A stretch of DNA of 64,000 nucleotides, from the NCBI RefSeq assembly GCF_007096885.1, contig NZ_VJNO01000015.1:62001-126000 (forward strand), in the 5' to 3' direction. The notes under the pieces were generated by a model. That model searched no databases, was not told the origin of the DNA, and saw only the letters and a list, made by a program, of their open reading frames with translations. The DNA is from Streptomyces sp. 130. GTDB taxonomy: Bacteria; Actinomycetota; Actinomycetes; Streptomycetales; Streptomycetaceae. Made by a program: the position numbers and the translations under genes. Below, piece after piece: positions 61,833 through 64,000 of the stretch (its first letter is position 1; each line of letters begins with the position of its first letter).

Positions 61833-62810
61833 TCACCCCTCCACCGGGACGGCCTGCGCGAAGCCACCGTCCACCATCAGGTTCGCCACCGTCTCCAGCT
61901 CCGGCGGATTCCCCGCCAGACGCTGCAGGAACGCGTCGAAGTCCGCACCGCACGGCAGCAGCAACCGGTCCACCCGCTCCTGCACCGTCCAGCCGTCACG
62001 GTCCCGCGCGTCGTCGTACGCGCAGAACCACACCGAACCCAGGGCGTCGCCCCGCACCTTCACCGCGAGCAGACCGCCCTGCACGAAAGCCACACCGAGG
62101 TAGTCCTTCGTCAGGTGGTCCCGCAGGCACTTGTTGACATACACCAGATCATTCACGGCGGCCTCCTCGCGCACCGTGAAGAACGGCTGGTCGATCAGCA
62201 GCCCCAGCTCCGCGTCGAGCGCCGCACCCACCGGCGCCGAACCGCCGGCCGCCTTCAGGAACGAGCGATACGCCCCCGGCAGCCGGTAACCGAGATCCTC
62301 CTCGACACCCAGGATCTGCTGCTCGCTCACCGCCACGGCACCCTTGGGCAGCCGGAAATGCGCGGGCCGCGTCTCCTGCAGCGGGCGCGTCCCCCGCTTG
62401 TCCAGGTCCACCTCCGTGGACGCCAGCCCGCCGTGATGGCGCAGCAGCGCCTTCACCTCGACCGGGATCAGCTCCATCCGACGGCCGCCCGGCACGTGGT
62501 GCCACGTCCAGCCGTGCGGCGTCGCCACCGGCGAGATCGTGTCCCACAGCTCATGACCGGCCGCGGCCAGCGCCGCGTTCGCCGACACGTAGTCCGTGAG
62601 CCGCAGCTCGTCCACACCGAAACCCTGCGGAGGCTCCGCGATCTCCGCCGCGGCACGCGCGTACGGCGAGAAGTCCGGACAGCCGCTCTCGTCCATCCGC
62701 ACCCCTCTGGGATGACGGGACGCCCGGACCGGGTCCGGGAAGTGCACGAGCTGCCCGGCGTAGGCCGCGTTCGGTGGCGCGGCTTGCTGCCCGAGCCGAC
62801 CTGTCGTCAT
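61833..62810 (-). CDS. WHH-like HNH nuclease domain plus SMI1/KNR4 (SUKH-1) fusion
   Basis: 325 residues. Residues about 38-135 resemble WHH/HNH toxin nucleases: CPDFSPYARAAAEI at the start, then HGWTWHHVPGG (W103, H104, H105), RMELIPVEVKALLRHHGG. Residues about 158-320 are an SMI1/KNR4 SUKH domain (VSEQQILGVEEDLGYRLPGAYRSFLKAAGG, LGVAFVQGGLLAVKV). Toxin-type and immunity-type domains are thus in one chain. There is no signal peptide. ATG 62810 has GGGGGC upstream. Its stop is 5 bp before the next start, so the two genes form one unit. Confidence 0.82.
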   Translation of the reverse strand: MTTGRLGQQAAPPNAAYAGQLVHFPDPVRASRHPRGVRMDESGCPDFSPYARAAAEIAEPPQGFGVDELRLTDYVSANAALAAAGHELWDTISPVATPHGWTWHHVPGGRRMELIPVEVKALLRHHGGLASTEVDLDKRGTRPLQETRPAHFRLPKGAVAVSEQQILGVEEDLGYRLPGAYRSFLKAAGGSAPVGAALDAELGLLIDQPFFTVREEAAVNDLVYVNKCLRDHLTKDYLGVAFVQGGLLAVKVRGDALGSVWFCAYDDARDRDGWTVQERVDRLLLPCGADFDAFLQRLAGNPPELETVANLMVDGGFAQAVPVEG

Positions 62811-63114
62811 GGCGGTTGCCCCCTGCTGCGTCTGGCTGATGAGGACCGACCTGCCCAGGAGGCGGTCCAGGCACAGCCTAAGCGGTGACACCCGTACGGG
62901 AACCGGCCCCGCCATCCCCTGGCCACAACCGTCACCAAACGTCACAACCGCGTGACGGAAGGGCGACGGCAGCGCCACCGAACCGCGACACGCAGACACG
63001 TTTCACCGACCCAGCTTTCACAGCACCCGACACATTTGGCAGGCTGTCACCCGCAAACACGGGGGCGTGCACAGAAGGCAGCGGCCGCTGCGGGCACGGG
63101 AGGGACACAGCACC
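62811..63114. other. divergent promoter region between the two SUKH units
   Basis: 304 bp without a gene. TAGGCT at 62880-62875 (minus) is a plausible -10 for the nuclease-SUKH gene, giving a leader of about 58 nt, but without a standard -35. CAGGCT near 63041 may serve the plus-strand deaminase gene. No strong palindrome is evident. Confidence 0.4.
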
Positions 63115-63648
63115 ATGCACACCGCACACTCTGCACAGACCGTCACGACCGGGGACCCGCGACTCAGCTGGAGCAGCACCGAGAAGAGCCCCGCGCCCCG
63201 CCTCGGCCAGCGCCGCGACGGCATCCTGCCCGCCGTCGCCGCCGCCCTGTCCGTACGCGGCGAAACACTCACCTGCACCGCCGGCAAGGGCGACCGGCCA
63301 CCGGTACTCCACCACCTCGTCCAGGACTTCCTGGACACCCTCCCCAGCGCCCAGCGCGAACGCTTCACCGGCCGCTGCCCCGAGGCCATACTCCTCTCCC
63401 GGCACCTCACCGCCGCCGAGGCCGGACGCTCCAAGCGCGCCCAGCGCAAGCCCCTCACCAACGGCGAGGCCCGCCGCGCCCTCAAGCACGCCCGGCTCAC
63501 CGCCCGCCGCATCCGCGAGGACGGCGACCCGCTGCACGGCAGCTACGCGGCACCCTGCCGCTCCTGCGCCGTCATGCTCGCCCACTTCGGCGTACGCCCC
63601 GTCGACCTCACCGCCACCGGCGCGGCCACCACCGCAGAGAAGAGCTGA
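63115..63648 (+). CDS. YwqJ-like deaminase
   Basis: 177 residues, a free-standing member of the YwqJ-type deaminase group in the cytidine-deaminase-like superfamily. The catalytic signature is C88-P89-E90 (FTGRCPEAILLSRHL, the [HC]-x-E motif) and P147-C148-x2-C151 (AAPCRSCAVMLAHFGV), together binding zinc. There is no signal peptide or toxin-delivery region, so it acts in the cytoplasm. In other bacteria the domain is a polymorphic-toxin tip. ATG 63115 with GGGAGGG 10 nt upstream. It is followed after 8 bp by a SUKH-3 gene. Confidence 0.88.
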   Translation: MHTAHSAQTVTTGDPRLSWSSTEKSPAPRLGQRRDGILPAVAAALSVRGETLTCTAGKGDRPPVLHHLVQDFLDTLPSAQRERFTGRCPEAILLSRHLTAAEAGRSKRAQRKPLTNGEARRALKHARLTARRIREDGDPLHGSYAAPCRSCAVMLAHFGVRPVDLTATGAATTAEKS

Positions 63649-63656
63649 CCGCGCCC

Positions 63657-64000
63657 ATGCACGACCGCACCGACCTGCCCCGGCAGACCGGACCCGACCG
63701 CCAGTCCGCCACCCGCTTCCCCGTCGCCGTCGACGCCGCCCTGCGCGCCGCCGGCTGGACACCCGGCCGCTGGGACATCCGCCAGGCCGAGGAATGGGCC
63801 GACGCCCTGCGCGCGCACTCCTCGCCCGCCGGGCACCAGCACGCCGTCTTCCCGGCCGCGGTCGAGGCATGGGCCGAGTTCGGCGGCCTCCACATCACCG
63901 CCACGGCGCCCGGCCGCCAGATCGCGCCGCCGGCCGTCCGCATCGACCCGTTGAGCGGACTCCACCTGGCCCGCACCCTCGGCGACCTCGGCCGCGCGCT
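63657..64000 (+). CDS. SUKH-3 domain protein (3' end outside window)
   Basis: The first 114 residues are visible. They match the SUKH-3 immunity family: FPVAVDAALRAAGWTPGRWD, AEEWADALRAH, HAVFPAAVEAWAEFGGLHI and the later IDPLSGLHL. SUKH proteins are immunity proteins against nuclease and deaminase toxins. It starts 8 bp after the YwqJ-like deaminase stop, in the classic toxin-immunity order, so it is the likely partner of that enzyme. ATG 63657 has only a weak ribosome site (GAGCTGA), suggesting coupling. Confidence 0.85.
   Translation, partial: MHDRTDLPRQTGPDRQSATRFPVAVDAALRAAGWTPGRWDIRQAEEWADALRAHSSPAGHQHAVFPAAVEAWAEFGGLHITATAPGRQIAPPAVRIDPLSGLHLARTLGDLGRA

Overview
The window is a high-GC actinobacterial chromosome segment, almost certainly Streptomyces. 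The evidence is extreme GC at third codon positions, frequent GTG starts, a tRNA-Leu(UAA) of bldA type, Rpf/LysM cell-wall hydrolases with a c-di-AMP-type riboswitch leader, a DivIC-DUF501-Ppx/GppA-enolase cluster, mfd, and abundant TetR/GntR/LacI/MarR regulators. There are about 50 protein genes, one tRNA, no rRNA, no CRISPR array and no recognisable insertion sequence.

Layout. 1-7.4 kb: cystathionine beta-synthase (cut by the left edge), a membrane-anchored SGNH hydrolase, a thiolase, small conserved proteins, a Bax-inhibitor-1-like membrane protein and a DinB protein. 7.4-7.5 kb: bldA. 7.8-17.1 kb: a sugar-use locus on the minus strand (solute-binding lipoprotein, Dpp-type permeases B and C, ATPases D and F, GH2 mannosidase) with a divergent LacI regulator and a well-defined promoter/operator region. 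17.3-20.7 kb: a MacB/FtsX-like ABC exporter. 20.8-23.8 kb: a CFA-type methyltransferase and a type II NADH dehydrogenase with a Rex-like operator. 24.3-24.8 kb: a Phd/YefM-RelE toxin-antitoxin pair. 24.9-33.9 kb: a mostly housekeeping minus-strand run (Ppx/GppA, DUF501, DivIC, enolase, two Rpf proteins, a P450, MazG, a SurA-like lipoprotein).

34.1-48.4 kb has mixed strands and looks more accessory: GtrA/GT2, a Ser/Thr kinase coupled to a membrane protein, an orphan HTH-N6-methylase-TRD fusion preceded by a perfect palindrome, a TetR/SDR pair, a secreted HNH lipoprotein, a SalK-like protein/TetR pair, a GntR/UTRA-only/HATPase group and a secreted SGNH esterase. 48.5-55.6 kb: mfd and a second ABC exporter paralogous to the first. 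56.1-58.2 kb: an MFS exporter with a divergent MarR regulator. 58.2-59.2 kb: a DivIVA/FilP-like coiled-coil protein.

The right end (59.3-64 kb) is the most unusual part. Two divergent two-gene units combine toxin-type catalytic domains (a WHH-like HNH nuclease, an HPE/C-x6-C deaminase-like domain, a YwqJ-like deaminase with CPE and PCxxC) with three classes of SUKH immunity domain (SMI1/KNR4, SUKH-4, SUKH-3). In two proteins the toxin-like and immunity-like domains are in one polypeptide. No signal peptide or export module is visible, so the set looks like an intracellular system rather than a secreted polymorphic toxin. Starts were chosen by ribosome-binding-site spacing and overlap with neighbouring genes; all functional calls are from reading the sequence, without database searches.
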